DNA from: Bacteroidales bacterium
Lineage (GTDB): Bacteria; Bacteroidota; Bacteroidia; Bacteroidales; UBA3663
NCBI GenBank assembly: GCA_017618715.1
Contig: JAFZTS010000075.1
Coordinates: forward strand, 1-38,879
Length of the DNA stretch: 38,879 bases
Reading direction: 5' to 3'
In this document: one piece after another, positions 1 to 8,540 of the stretch
Layout: each line of letters opens with the position of its first letter
Position numbering within the stretch: position 1 is the stretch's first letter
The notes under the pieces: generated by a model
Told to the model about the DNA's origin: nothing
The model's input: only the letters and a program-made list of their open reading frames with translations
The model's database searches: none
Made by a program: the position numbers and the translations under genes

Positions 1-125
1 CCCTTCTCCCAGGTATTCTTAGCAACGGTCCACACATTCTTGCGGGCACCAATGTAACCTCTGGTGAGGTGGAGAATCTTCTTGCGTCTTTCACGTGACG
101 CTACGTGATTTACCGAACGTGGCAT
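1..125 (-). CDS. rplT: 50S ribosomal protein L20, N-terminal part (cut by window edge)
   Basis: The first 41 codons are visible, starting at an ATG whose complement lies at 123-125. They encode the basic N-terminus [16 protein letters not shown], followed by a segment ending KNTWEKG, which is characteristic of L20. L20 binds 23S rRNA early in large-subunit assembly and in many bacteria represses its own operon. It is the last gene of the infC-rpmI-rplT order seen here. There are 94 nt between the rpmI stop and this start, and I see no terminator in them. The remaining two thirds of the gene lie outside the window. Confidence 0.93.
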   Translation of the reverse strand, partial: MPRSVNHVASRERRKKILHLTRGYIGARKNVWTVAKNTWEK

Positions 126-219
126 AGTGTAAAAGTTTTTTAAACGCCGCGGGGTACGTGACCCACTTAATACAGCTGTTTTGTTAATAGATTTGAGAAA
201 AGACTAGAAGAACCCTTGA

Positions 220-417
220 TTACTTAAGGCAAAGGAGCTCGCGAACGTTGGTCTTGTTGGCGTTATCCAAAATGGAGAAACCAGTAAGATTACGCTTCTG
301 CTTCTTAGTCTTCTTGGTCAAGATGTGGCTCTTGTAAGCGTGCTTTCTCTTGATCTTTCCTGATCCGGTGAGCGGGAAACGCTTCTTGGCACCGGAGTTA
401 GTCTTAACTTTTGGCAT
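220..417 (-). CDS. rpmI: 50S ribosomal protein L35
   Basis: This 65-residue, very basic protein begins [20 protein letters not shown] and contains the [14 protein letters not shown] stretch typical of L35. Its length matches the family. L35 is a small structural protein of the large ribosomal subunit. It lies 60 nt downstream of infC and 94 nt upstream of rplT on the same strand. This is the standard bacterial translation operon, so it is almost certainly co-transcribed from the promoter ahead of infC. Confidence 0.95.
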   Translation of the reverse strand: MPKVKTNSGAKKRFPLTGSGKIKRKHAYKSHILTKKTKKQKRNLTGFSILDNANKTNVRELLCLK

Positions 418-477
418 TTTGTTAAATAATTAAATAAATTGAATATACTGACGTGTCCTGACGGACGGTCTTGCTCT

Positions 478-1239
478 TTACTCCTCCCCCTTGAGGCCGG
501 CCTCTTTAAGGGCAGCTGCAAGTGGATTGGTTTCTGTGACGTCGCGCTGAGGTTCGGGCTTGGCACCCTTGACCTCGACGGTCTGTTGCTTCTTTTCGGG
601 TTTGGCCCCCTGATCCTTCTTTTTCTGACTGCCGCTCTTGGGCGAGAAGATAAGAATCATGCGCTTTCCCTCGAGTGTCGGAGGATAATTGTCCGGCTTA
701 CCGAAATCCTGAAGGTCCTGCGTAAAGCGTGCGAGCAGAACCTCGCCTTGTTCCTTGAACAAAATCGAACGACCCTTGAAGAAGACGTAAGCCTTCACCT
801 TCGAGCCTTCCTGGAGGAACTCCTTGGCATGACGCAGTTTGAACTCGTAGTCATGGTCATCGGTCTGCGGACCGAAACGGATTTCCTTTACAACGACCTT
901 GGCAGCATTTGCCTTGGCCTCTTTGGCTTTTTTCTTCTGCTGGTAGCAGAACTTCTGATAATCCATCACCTTGCATACAGGTGGGTCGGCTGTGGCACTG
1001 ATCTCCACGAGATCGAGCTCCAATTCTTCGGCGATACGCATGGCCTCTTGAATGGGATAGATGCCCATCGTCACGTTGTCGCCGACAAGACGAACCTCTT
1101 TCACGCCACGAATGCGATCGTTGATGCGATGCTCGTCCTTGTTGTTATTGTTGTTCTGCATGGTTGGGCGCTGACCCTTAGGGCGTGCGCCTGATGGTTT
1201 GGGTCTGTTAGGACCGCCGTTGTGAGGTGTAAATGCCAT
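478..1239 (-). CDS. infC: translation initiation factor IF-3
   Basis: IF-3 binds the 30S subunit, prevents premature 50S joining and proofreads the start codon and initiator tRNA. The 253-residue product contains the N-domain (RINDRIRG through the [17 protein letters not shown] region, about residues 37-105) and the C-domain ([18 protein letters not shown] through the [13 protein letters not shown] region, about 115-205). It differs from the roughly 180-residue enterobacterial protein in two ways: a low-complexity N-terminal extension with a run of five Asn, and a Lys/Glu/Gln-rich C-terminal tail of about 45 residues. The first ATG (1237-1239) was chosen because a promoter and a hairpin lie directly upstream. 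An internal ATG at 1161, just before the Asn run, is the alternative. No thrS precedes it, although thrS is commonly upstream of infC in this phylum. Confidence 0.94.
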   Translation of the reverse strand: MAFTPHNGGPNRPKPSGARPKGQRPTMQNNNNNKDEHRINDRIRGVKEVRLVGDNVTMGIYPIQEAMRIAEELELDLVEISATADPPVCKVMDYQKFCYQQKKKAKEAKANAAKVVVKEIRFGPQTDDHDYEFKLRHAKEFLQEGSKVKAYVFFKGRSILFKEQGEVLLARFTQDLQDFGKPDNYPPTLEGKRMILIFSPKSGSQKKKDQGAKPEKKQQTVEVKGAKPEPQRDVTETNPLAAALKEAGLKGEE

Positions 1240-1258
1240 TAACTAAATGGATAGTTAA
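1239..1258 (-). promoter_or_regulatory. hairpin abutting the infC start codon
   Basis: TTAACTA (1239-1245) and TAGTTAA (1252-1258) are perfect 7-bp inverted repeats around a 6-nt loop. On the minus strand the structure ends at the first base of the infC ATG, so it would cover the ribosome-binding region. The infC and L20 operons are autoregulated through mRNA structure in other bacteria. A similar role here is inference. Confidence 0.45.
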
Positions 1259-1351
1259 TAATTTGAATTGTTTTAGTTGGTGATAAAAATTACCTTTTCG
1301 TATCGCCCTTTCTACACTCAAAATATAAAGAGGAATCACGAAAATCGGCTG

Positions 1352-1359
1352 CAAAGATA
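1352..1359 (-). promoter_or_regulatory. Bacteroidales-type -7 box upstream of infC
   Basis: Read on the minus strand this is TATCTTTG followed by CAGCC, an exact TAnnTTTG box. No clear TTTG appears about 20 nt upstream; the region is T/A-rich. Transcription from here would give a leader of roughly 105 nt before infC. Confidence 0.6.
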
Positions 1360-1456
1360 TGAAATATTTTTTAAATAAAAAACATTTCGCCCATGTTTTT
1401 GCAAAAAAATCTTATTTATCAAGTCCATTTGCTACCTATAAGATGCAAAATTTGCA

Positions 1457-2335
1457 CTATATAAGGCCTTCTATCGGATCCTTAATCACCTGAGTAACAA
1501 CATAACCGTGTGACTCGGCGACCTTCAAGACGATGGATCGAAGCTCCCAAGCCAGGCTGCCGACCAAACGTACATCGACCACATCCTCGCCGCCGTCCAC
1601 ATCGGCGATGCGCATGACATTGCGACGCCAGAACTCATCCGTGCCTCGATAAGCAAGATCCTCGACATATCCCAATGAGAGATGCCGACCAAGGAATGCG
1701 GCAAAAGTAGCCAGATAGCGATTGGGGCAAGGCATCTGATAGACATGCTTGATGCCGCTCTCGGGAGTAATCACTCCGAAATCGTCCTCGAAAGCCTGTC
1801 GTGCTCGCTCGGACATCTGCCCCTTGAGATAATCGCCCAATAATTGCCGACCGAACCACGCACCACTGCCTTCATCCCCAAGGATATAGCCCAAGGCAGG
1901 CATGGGTTGCAAGGTGCGTGTCGAAGGGTCGAAAAGAGCGGCAATGGAACCCGTCCCCATAATGCATGCGATGTATGGGTCGGCCGAAGATTGCAGTCCC
2001 TTTGTCTTCAAGGCAAGAGCCGCTCCCATAAGGTCCGATTCGATCACGACCTTCGTCATCGGCGTCAATGCGGCACGCAAGGCGCGTTCGACCACAAGAA
2101 CACGTTCCCCGCTGCATCCCGAGCCATAGAAACGCAGCTCATCGGGGCACGCATCAATCCCTCCCATGTCGGCAAGCACCTGCCGAAGGGCTTCGGTGAT
2201 CTGCTCCTTCGTGACATAGAGTGGATTCAAGCCCTGCGTCTGCGTCGAACGAATCATCTTGGGTAAACCGGGAAGCTGTTCCACAAGCGCCCAATGAGTC
2301 TTGGTGCTGCCGCTATCGGCAAAAAGTATCTTCAT
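1457..2335 (-). CDS. BadF/BadG-family ATPase, probable N-acetylglucosamine/N-acetylmuramate kinase
   Basis: This 292-residue cytoplasmic protein of the ASKHA sugar-kinase fold starts MKILFADSGSTKTHWALV, where DSGSTKT is the first phosphate-binding loop. The second is seen in CIMGTGSIAALFD (about residue 125), and the conserved LGDEGSGAWFGRQLL segment (about 150) is typical of bacterial GlcNAc kinase-like proteins. Members phosphorylate GlcNAc or MurNAc using ATP; MurK of Clostridium is an example. The gene starts 6 nt after the stop of a GHL10 glycoside hydrolase, so the two are almost certainly one operon. The substrate is inferred from family and neighbour, not read from the sequence. Confidence 0.82.
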   Translation of the reverse strand: MKILFADSGSTKTHWALVEQLPGLPKMIRSTQTQGLNPLYVTKEQITEALRQVLADMGGIDACPDELRFYGSGCSGERVLVVERALRAALTPMTKVVIESDLMGAALALKTKGLQSSADPYIACIMGTGSIAALFDPSTRTLQPMPALGYILGDEGSGAWFGRQLLGDYLKGQMSERARQAFEDDFGVITPESGIKHVYQMPCPNRYLATFAAFLGRHLSLGYVEDLAYRGTDEFWRRNVMRIADVDGGEDVVDVRLVGSLAWELRSIVLKVAESHGYVVTQVIKDPIEGLI

Positions 2336-2341
2336 GCAGTA

Positions 2342-3943
2342 TTACTTCAGTTTGATTTTGAACGTCTTCTTTGCGGTCTTTCCTTCGTTGTTGTAATGGT
2401 CAACAGCGGTTACCACATAGGTATATTTTGACGCGTTACTGATGTTGTAGTCGATGAATTCCGGCTTGGAGACCTGCACATAGAGATGCTCCATGTTGCG
2501 AGTATTCACCATTTCGCCTTTGATAAAACGATATACATTATAATATAATACGGGATCGTTCTTGTCCTTCTTGTCAGGCTTGGGAGCTGACCACTTGAGG
2601 AACAAGCCTACCTTGTCGCCCGAACGCACCAGCGTACCATCCAAATCTTTCACCTTGTCTGGAGCATCATTATCAAGGTTGGTGAAAGCCGGTGGCATCG
2701 CATGGCTGGGGAAGATGGACTGCTTCATGAAGTCACGAACGCGGAACTGATTGTCCTCCACCTGGTAGGCATACCAGAAGCAGTTGCCCATCACGTTCTT
2801 GTCGCCGCGTGCCTGATTGATCTTCGACAGGAAATTCCTGCTGCCATTGAGGAGTGATGGCGTCGAAGCATTGTTGGCGGCGCCATCGAGACTACGTTCG
2901 ATGCTCTGACCGATGTAGAGCTGACAGGGTGCAGGGATATTCTTGGCCCACCATGTGCAAAGCGTGGTATAATCAGCAGCCTTGTGTCCTATCTCCCAAT
3001 ACAGCTGGGGAATGACATAATCGATCCATCCCGACTGGGCCCAAAGGAGTACATCGGCATAGAGGTCATCGTAGCATTGGGTTCCATTCGTATTCGAACC
3101 TCCCTCCCAACTCTTCTGATTACGGTAGATGCCGAAAGGACTGATGCCAAAACGCACCCAGGGCTTGATGGCACGGATGTCGTCGTGAATCGACTTGATA
3201 AGGATGTTGACGCTGCGACGACGGAAATTGCCCAGATCGGCACGGCTACTGGGATTGAAACCCATCTGCGGAGCATACGCTTGGAAAGTGGAGATATCGT
3301 TGAACTCCTTCCCTGCCACCGGATAGGGATAGAAATAGTCATCCATGTGGATGGCATCCACATCGTAGCGGCTGACGATATCGCTCACTACCGAGCGAAT
3401 CCATGCGCGGCTCTCGGGAAGGCCAGGATTGAGGTAGAGGCGTTCGTCGAACACCACGAAGTACTCGGGATGCTGATGATAGAGGTGATTGCTTGCCAGA
3501 TTGAAGCTCTTCGACATATACATACGATAAGGATTGATCCAAGCATGGAACTCCATGCCACGCTCATGGCATAGCTGAATCAGGTACTCCATCGGATCCC
3601 AAACGGGCGAAGGAGCCTTGCCCTGTACACCCGTCAGGAAACGACTCCAAGGCTCAAAATTGCTCTGATAAAACGCATCTCCCTCGGGACGCACCTGGAA
3701 GATGATGGCATTGAAGCCCGTCTGATAGAGGGTCTCGACAAGCTGCTGAAGATACCTGCGGCATTGTTCGGGGTTCTTGTTCTGGTAGCGGTCCTGCCAA
3801 GCGGTTTGCACCCAAGCGCCACGAAACTCGTGCTTCGCGTCGCGCTGTTCGACAGCCGTTTCTACAACCTTCGGTGAGGTCTTGCATGAAGTTACCGACA
3901 AACCAAGTGCCAGCACAAAGAGGACTAAGAAATACTTCTTCAT
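2342..3943 (-). CDS. GHL10-family (DUF187) glycoside hydrolase lipoprotein
   Basis: This 533-residue protein has a lipoprotein signal peptide (MKKYFLVLFVLALGLSVTSC, lipidated Cys20). The GHL10/DUF187 TIM-barrel domain follows from about residue 38. It begins with EFRGAWVQT and includes FNAIIFQVRPEGDAFY (about 77-92) and EFHAWINPYRM (about 131-141). A fibronectin-type-III-like module with VYRFIKGE and YVVTAVDHYNNEG occupies the C-terminal 90 residues. E. coli DigH (YddW), a member of this family, cleaves denuded peptidoglycan glycan strands. Together with the sugar kinase 6 nt downstream this suggests cell-wall glycan turnover, which is inference. No canonical promoter box was found directly upstream, so transcription may come from the uup side. 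Confidence 0.85.
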   Translation of the reverse strand: MKKYFLVLFVLALGLSVTSCKTSPKVVETAVEQRDAKHEFRGAWVQTAWQDRYQNKNPEQCRRYLQQLVETLYQTGFNAIIFQVRPEGDAFYQSNFEPWSRFLTGVQGKAPSPVWDPMEYLIQLCHERGMEFHAWINPYRMYMSKSFNLASNHLYHQHPEYFVVFDERLYLNPGLPESRAWIRSVVSDIVSRYDVDAIHMDDYFYPYPVAGKEFNDISTFQAYAPQMGFNPSSRADLGNFRRRSVNILIKSIHDDIRAIKPWVRFGISPFGIYRNQKSWEGGSNTNGTQCYDDLYADVLLWAQSGWIDYVIPQLYWEIGHKAADYTTLCTWWAKNIPAPCQLYIGQSIERSLDGAANNASTPSLLNGSRNFLSKINQARGDKNVMGNCFWYAYQVEDNQFRVRDFMKQSIFPSHAMPPAFTNLDNDAPDKVKDLDGTLVRSGDKVGLFLKWSAPKPDKKDKNDPVLYYNVYRFIKGEMVNTRNMEHLYVQVSKPEFIDYNISNASKYTYVVTAVDHYNNEGKTAKKTFKIKLK

Positions 3944-3970
3944 TATTTTGGGGGGTTATTTTTTTTGTCT

Positions 3971-4015
3971 TATAGTGCCTATAGTGCCTATAGTTTCTAT
4001 AGTATCTATAGTTAT
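3971..4015. repeat. five 9-bp tandem units built on TATAGTnnC
   Basis: The units are TATAGTGCC (3971), TATAGTGCC (3980), TATAGTTTC (3989), TATAGTATC (3998) and TATAGTTAT (4007). Each contains or nearly forms the palindrome CTATAG. They fill the space between the stop codon of the ABC-F gene, which is included in the last unit, and the start of the GHL10 gene. This is probably a slippage-prone microsatellite; effects on expression of the downstream gene are unknown. Confidence 0.75.
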
Positions 4016-5859
4016 TTCTTCTCGGCCAGTTCCAGCCAGCGGAGCTCCTTTTCGTCGATGAGGTCGATAAGTTCCTGCATGCGGTTTCCCTTGGCTATCA
4101 ACTCGTCGCTGCCCAAGGTGCCGCTGCTCATCAGCTCTTCGATCTCACGTTTCTCTGCTTCAAGTTGGGGCAGTTCCTTTTCGAGCCTCTCGAATTCCTG
4201 TTTCTCTTGGAAACTAAGCTTAGGAGCTTTCGGCGTTTTGGGTTTGACCGTCGATGAAGCAACACCTGCCTTCAAGCCGTTGACACCTTGTGCCTGTTCG
4301 GCGGCCTCCTGTTCCTTCAGGGTTTTCCATTCGCGGTAGTCGGTGTAATTGCCTGGATAATCCTGCAACACGCCATCGCCCTTCATAACAAGCAAGTGAT
4401 CGACTACCTTGTCCATGAAGTATCGGTCGTGGCTGACTACAATCACGCAACCGCCGAAGTTCTGAAGATACTCTTCGAGCACCTGCAATGTAGCGATATC
4501 CAGATCATTGGTGGGCTCATCAAGAATCAGGAAGTTGGGCGAACGCATCAGGATGGTACAAAGATACAGACGACGCTTCTCTCCACCACTGAGCTTATAC
4601 ACGTAGGAATACTGTTTGTCGGGAGTGAACAGGAATTGCTTGAGGAACTCCGTGGCCGACATTTTCGAGCCGTCACTCATGAGAACATATTCCGCAATAT
4701 CTCGCACCACGTCGATCACCTTCTTCTGTTCGTCGTACTGGATGCCATCCTGGCTATAGTACCCGAAACGCACCGTCTCGCCAATCTCGAAACTTCCACG
4801 GTCGGGTTTCAATTCGCCGAGCAGGAGCTTCAGGTAAGTGGATTTGCCCGTACCATTGGCACCGATGATGCCCATCTTCTCGTAGCGCGCAAAGGTATAG
4901 TTGTAATCCTTGAGGATAACCTTTGCCGGTTCATGGTCGTTGAATGACTTATCAACATGCCTGGCCACAAAGATTTTTGAGCCGATGTAGGTACTTCGCA
5001 TCTGCAACCGCATCCGTTGCTCCTCATAGCGCGCCTTTGCTCGCTGCTCAAGTTCGTAGAACGCCTCAATGCGCGAACGGCTCTTGTGTCCGCGTGCCTG
5101 AGGCTGACGGCGCATCCAGTCAAGTTCCTTCCGCAGCAAGTTCTGCGCATGATCCACCTGGGCATTCTGTGCCGAAATCCTTTCAGCCCGTTTTTCGAGG
5201 TAATAATTGTAGTTGCCCCTATAGTTGTAGAGTTGCTTGTCGGCAAGCTCTACAATCCGATTGCAAACATGATCGAGGAAATAACGGTCATGTGTCACCA
5301 TCAAGAGAGTCATCGAGCGACTGCGATTGAGGTAATCCTCGAGCCATTCCACCATCTCAAGGTCGAGGTGATTGGTGGGCTCATCGAGAATCAGGAACTG
5401 CGGATTGTCAATCAGCACATGGGCCAAAGCCAGGCGTTTCTGTTGTCCGCCGCTCAACTGTGATACCTTCTGACCAAGGTCGGTTATGTCAAGACGCGAC
5501 AGGATGCGTGTCAGCTCCGAACTGTTGGTGAGCACCTCCTGCCTGTCTTTGCTTTCATCGACCACCCATTCGTTGCCCTGGCGCACACAACGGCACACCT
5601 CCCCCACCGTGATATCAGAAGGGAATTGCGGGTCCTGGCTCAGGTAATCCACCCGAAGGTCATTGCGCCACACGATCGACCCCTCGTCCTTGCCCTCGAT
5701 GCCCATGATGATGTTGAGAAGAGTCGTCTTGCCGCTGCCGTTACGGGCAATCAGACCGATGCGGTCACCCTCGCTGATGCCGAGCGAAAGGTTCTCGAAG
5801 AGCACCAGGTCACCGAACGATTTGGTGAGATTGTCGATTTGAAGATAACTTTGGGCCAT
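4012..5859 (-). CDS. uup: ABC-F family ATPase, Uup-like
   Basis: This 615-residue soluble protein has two ABC ATPase domains and no membrane segments. Domain 1 has Walker A ARNGSGKTT (about residues 38-46), signature LSGGQQKRLALAHVL and Walker B LILDEPTNHLDLEM. Domain 2 has GANGTGKST, LSGGEKRRLYL and LILDEPTNDLD. The inter-domain linker includes RKELDWMRRQPQARGHKSRSRI, which resembles Uup. The C-terminus is a Pro/Lys linker followed by a Glu/Lys-rich coiled coil (about the last 75 residues), also as in Uup. ABC-F proteins act at the ribosome E site; Uup is additionally linked to transposon excision and branched DNA. The ATG at 5857-5859 was chosen because MAQSYLQIDNLTKSFG is the conserved N-terminus and a promoter lies just upstream. 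Confidence 0.88.
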   Translation of the reverse strand: MAQSYLQIDNLTKSFGDLVLFENLSLGISEGDRIGLIARNGSGKTTLLNIIMGIEGKDEGSIVWRNDLRVDYLSQDPQFPSDITVGEVCRCVRQGNEWVVDESKDRQEVLTNSSELTRILSRLDITDLGQKVSQLSGGQQKRLALAHVLIDNPQFLILDEPTNHLDLEMVEWLEDYLNRSRSMTLLMVTHDRYFLDHVCNRIVELADKQLYNYRGNYNYYLEKRAERISAQNAQVDHAQNLLRKELDWMRRQPQARGHKSRSRIEAFYELEQRAKARYEEQRMRLQMRSTYIGSKIFVARHVDKSFNDHEPAKVILKDYNYTFARYEKMGIIGANGTGKSTYLKLLLGELKPDRGSFEIGETVRFGYYSQDGIQYDEQKKVIDVVRDIAEYVLMSDGSKMSATEFLKQFLFTPDKQYSYVYKLSGGEKRRLYLCTILMRSPNFLILDEPTNDLDIATLQVLEEYLQNFGGCVIVVSHDRYFMDKVVDHLLVMKGDGVLQDYPGNYTDYREWKTLKEQEAAEQAQGVNGLKAGVASSTVKPKTPKAPKLSFQEKQEFERLEKELPQLEAEKREIEELMSSGTLGSDELIAKGNRMQELIDLIDEKELRWLELAEKK

Positions 5860-5870
5860 AATAAGTGGCG

Positions 5871-5902
5871 CAAAAATAGACAATTTCCATGACAAATTCA
5901 AA
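5871..5902 (-). promoter_or_regulatory. promoter of the ABC-F gene (-33 TTTG, -7 TATTTTTG)
   Basis: On the minus strand TTTG (complement of 5899-5902) is followed after exactly 20 nt by TATTTTTG (complement of 5871-5878). This fits the Bacteroidetes sigma-ABfr consensus TTTG-N19-21-TAnnTTTG. The predicted transcription start is only a few bases upstream of the ATG at 5859, so the leader is very short. Confidence 0.7.
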
Positions 5903-5974
5903 AAAGTTAACCAAAAAGTGGCTATAAATTGTATATTTTTATAGACAATGTACGTATTTGTCAAATAAAAACAT

Positions 5975-5982
5975 TAAATTTG
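5975..5982 (+). promoter_or_regulatory. possible -7 box of the C10 protease gene
   Basis: TAAATTTG matches TAnnTTTG and lies 29 nt before the ATG at 6012. A TTTG occurs upstream (5957-5960) but with only 14 nt spacing, so the -33 element is not convincing. Confidence 0.4.
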
Positions 5983-6011
5983 TCCCCACGAAAAAGATAA
6001 TTACCCTTCAA

Positions 6012-8495
6012 ATGAAAAAGTTTACCATATTCACCCTATTGGCCATCTCAACTGGAATCCTCAGCGCCGAAAACCGTTCCTTTGATGAGGCTCAAGCCCT
6101 TGCCCAGCAGTTTCTCAGCCAACATTCCGGTCAACAGGTCGAGATAAACACTATGCGTCGGGTGGCACGCAACGGTTCATCGGCCGAAGCCACCATACAG
6201 CCATATTACGCCTTCAATGACATTCGAAACGACGCATTCGTCATCGTATCAGCGACCACCCTCACACGACCCATCCTTGCCTACGGAGCAGGACAGATGC
6301 CAACAGAAGTGAGCGACGAAATGCCCGACGGCCTCCAGTGGTGGCTCGATGCCATCGGCAAGCGCACCGCCTACCTCGAACAGTACCCTGAAGCTGCCGA
6401 GACCGAAGCACAGGTCAAGGCCACGACACAAGCTGTCGCCCCCATCCTTGGCGGCATAGCATGGGACCAGACGGGAGCCTATTCGCGACTGACACCAACC
6501 ATCAGCGGACAACATTGCCCCACCGGATGTGCAGCCACCGCCATGGGGCAGATCATCCGCTACTACAAACAACCAACACAAGGAAGCGGCTCCCACAGTT
6601 ACACATGGCACTACAAGGAGAACGGCTCCATGCGCTCAAAGACCCTTTCGGTGAACTTTGAAGAACAGACCTATGACTATTCGCTCATGCCGCTCACCTT
6701 CAACCGCAACTACCAGGGCACGGCAGCTGAGCAGGAAGAGGTTTCCAAGCTCCTCTATCACTGCGGTGTGGCCACCAACATGACTTATGGCATCGATGGC
6801 AGTGGCACCACCAGCCCGTATCTTGATCGTGCATTCGTCGAAAATTTCAGTTACAACAGCTTCACCACCACTATCCTTCGTGAGAACTACACCTATGAAG
6901 AGTGGGTCGCCATCATGCAGGACGAATTGCGTGCAGGTCGTCCCGTGCTCTACACGGGCAACTCATACATTGAGGAGGACTCTGGTCACGCCTTCATCCT
7001 CGAAGGCTTCGACAATGATGGTCTCTACTATGTCAACTGGGGCTGGAACGGCAACTTCAATGCCTATTACGACATCGCCGTGCTCAACCCCGATGGTGTA
7101 GGCGTGGGTGCCATGAGGATGGACGACGGCTTCTGCGAATCGCAATCCGCTGTCGTCAACATCACTCCCAACGAAGGCGAAGGCACCTTCCGCACAGCCC
7201 TCATCGGCAGCGGTGATTGCAAATTCTCATCCAACAAGTCATCGACCACAAAAGGTTCGTCAATTTCGCTGACGATACGTTCCATCTTCAACTACTCCGG
7301 CATCAAAGCCAAAGGCAATCTTGGCCTTGCCATCATGCAGCAGGGCAATGTGATCAATCGCAAGAAACTTTCTTCTCTCGAAATCGACGGCATCGATGAA
7401 AACGGTTATACCAGCGGCTTAAGCTTTACAGCCCCCTACACCATTCCAAACGACCTTGCCGACGGAACCTACCAGGCTTATCTCTACTACCAACCTGATG
7501 GCTCCGACGTTTGGGACTACATCCGCTTCCCACGTACTGCCAACGAAACATACCTCCAGTTCGAAGTCACCGGCAACAGCGTAGCCATTTCCCGACCCAA
7601 AGTCAATCGCAAAATCTCAGCTGCCGACTGGAGCTTCGACGACCCGTCGGTTACTGTTTCCACACGCACCGAGATCATCACGGCCACGGTCACCAACAAT
7701 GGCGACGAAACCGTCTCCGGCCACTTCCATCTGCAGCTCACGTCGCCCGACAAGGCGATAACCGACAAGGCGGAAGACGCGACCGACTGCGTTACCCTGG
7801 CTCCCGGACAATCAACACAGGTCTCCTTCGTCTATCGGTTCACCCAAGAAGGACAATGGACATCCACCCTCTACTTCCGCCCCTGGAACGTCAGCGCAAC
7901 AGCCTCATCTGTTGAAGGTTCGAAACGCACTTTCGATGTTGAAGCAGACTTACAGGCTGGTGCTACATTCATCGTCAACGATGCCCTCACTATCACTTCG
8001 GGTAGCGATGACGGGAAGATTTATCGCAACAGTCCCATTACCGCAACGCTCAAGGTTACCAACATGGGCTCCGATTATGAGGGCACGTTCTCCATCTGGC
8101 TCTACACCAAGAACTCCAATCCCACTTCGCTTACTCCTGTTGCAAAGTACGAATGTCCCACCTCGGTGAAGGGCGATAAACAGATGCATACCGTCACCCT
8201 CAACTTCCAGCTCGACCTCGACCTGAACAAGAACGTCTCCTACTACGCACGTCCTTATTACTTCAACGGTTCCGATTGGCAGCTCCTCGATCCCGACATC
8301 TACACCAAGATGAACATCTACGGACAAGACGACCCAGCTGCGGGAATCGAAGCCGTCGTTGTCGATGAACCGGAAGATAACCTGCAAGGAGCACAAATAT
8401 TCAACGTCCTCGGTAAGCCAATTGCCGTTCCCGCCTCCGGCGAATTGCCCAAGGGCATATACATCGTCAATGGACGAAAGATGGTTATAAAATAA
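6012..8495 (+). CDS. secreted C10 (streptopain-like) cysteine protease with C-terminal sorting-like tail
   Basis: This 827-residue protein has a signal peptide (MKKFTIFTLLAISTGILSA). It continues with an inhibitory propeptide-like region (about 22-140) rich in FDEAQALAQQFL and DAFVIVSA motifs. The C10 catalytic domain begins near ILGGIAWDQ. The catalytic Cys is C173 in CPTGCAATAMGQ, the catalytic His is H326 in SGHAFILEG, and the NWGWNG Trp motif is at 342-347. Residues about 400-780 look like several beta-sandwich modules. The last 45 residues (NVLGKPIAVPASGELPKGIY through VNGRKMVIK) resemble the short GIYIVNGRK-type tails of Prevotella secreted proteins, possibly a type IX secretion signal. 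The start is MKKFT at 6012 because the signal peptide begins there. Streptopain relatives cleave host or dietary proteins; the substrate here is unknown. Confidence 0.9.
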   Translation: MKKFTIFTLLAISTGILSAENRSFDEAQALAQQFLSQHSGQQVEINTMRRVARNGSSAEATIQPYYAFNDIRNDAFVIVSATTLTRPILAYGAGQMPTEVSDEMPDGLQWWLDAIGKRTAYLEQYPEAAETEAQVKATTQAVAPILGGIAWDQTGAYSRLTPTISGQHCPTGCAATAMGQIIRYYKQPTQGSGSHSYTWHYKENGSMRSKTLSVNFEEQTYDYSLMPLTFNRNYQGTAAEQEEVSKLLYHCGVATNMTYGIDGSGTTSPYLDRAFVENFSYNSFTTTILRENYTYEEWVAIMQDELRAGRPVLYTGNSYIEEDSGHAFILEGFDNDGLYYVNWGWNGNFNAYYDIAVLNPDGVGVGAMRMDDGFCESQSAVVNITPNEGEGTFRTALIGSGDCKFSSNKSSTTKGSSISLTIRSIFNYSGIKAKGNLGLAIMQQGNVINRKKLSSLEIDGIDENGYTSGLSFTAPYTIPNDLADGTYQAYLYYQPDGSDVWDYIRFPRTANETYLQFEVTGNSVAISRPKVNRKISAADWSFDDPSVTVSTRTEIITATVTNNGDETVSGHFHLQLTSPDKAITDKAEDATDCVTLAPGQSTQVSFVYRFTQEGQWTSTLYFRPWNVSATASSVEGSKRTFDVEADLQAGATFIVNDALTITSGSDDGKIYRNSPITATLKVTNMGSDYEGTFSIWLYTKNSNPTSLTPVAKYECPTSVKGDKQMHTVTLNFQLDLDLNKNVSYYARPYYFNGSDWQLLDPDIYTKMNIYGQDDPAAGIEAVVVDEPEDNLQGAQIFNVLGKPIAVPASGELPKGIYIVNGRKMVIK

Positions 8496-8502
8496 TCCAT
8501 TA

Positions 8503-8520
8503 GGAGTTAGCCCTAACTCC
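8503..8520 (+). terminator. hairpin after the C10 protease gene
   Basis: GGAGTTAG (8503-8510) and CTAACTCC (8513-8520) are perfect inverted repeats 8 nt after the protease stop codon. No T-run follows and hemW begins at 8541, so termination would be partial at best. It could equally be an mRNA 3'-end stabiliser. Confidence 0.35.
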
Positions 8521-8540
8521 CAATAACTTCACAAAAACTC

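Noticed and set aside
439..1194. 251-codon hydrophobic open frame on the plus strand
   Set aside because: It is antisense to infC, and the Leu-rich look comes from Lys/Glu codons read on the other strand.
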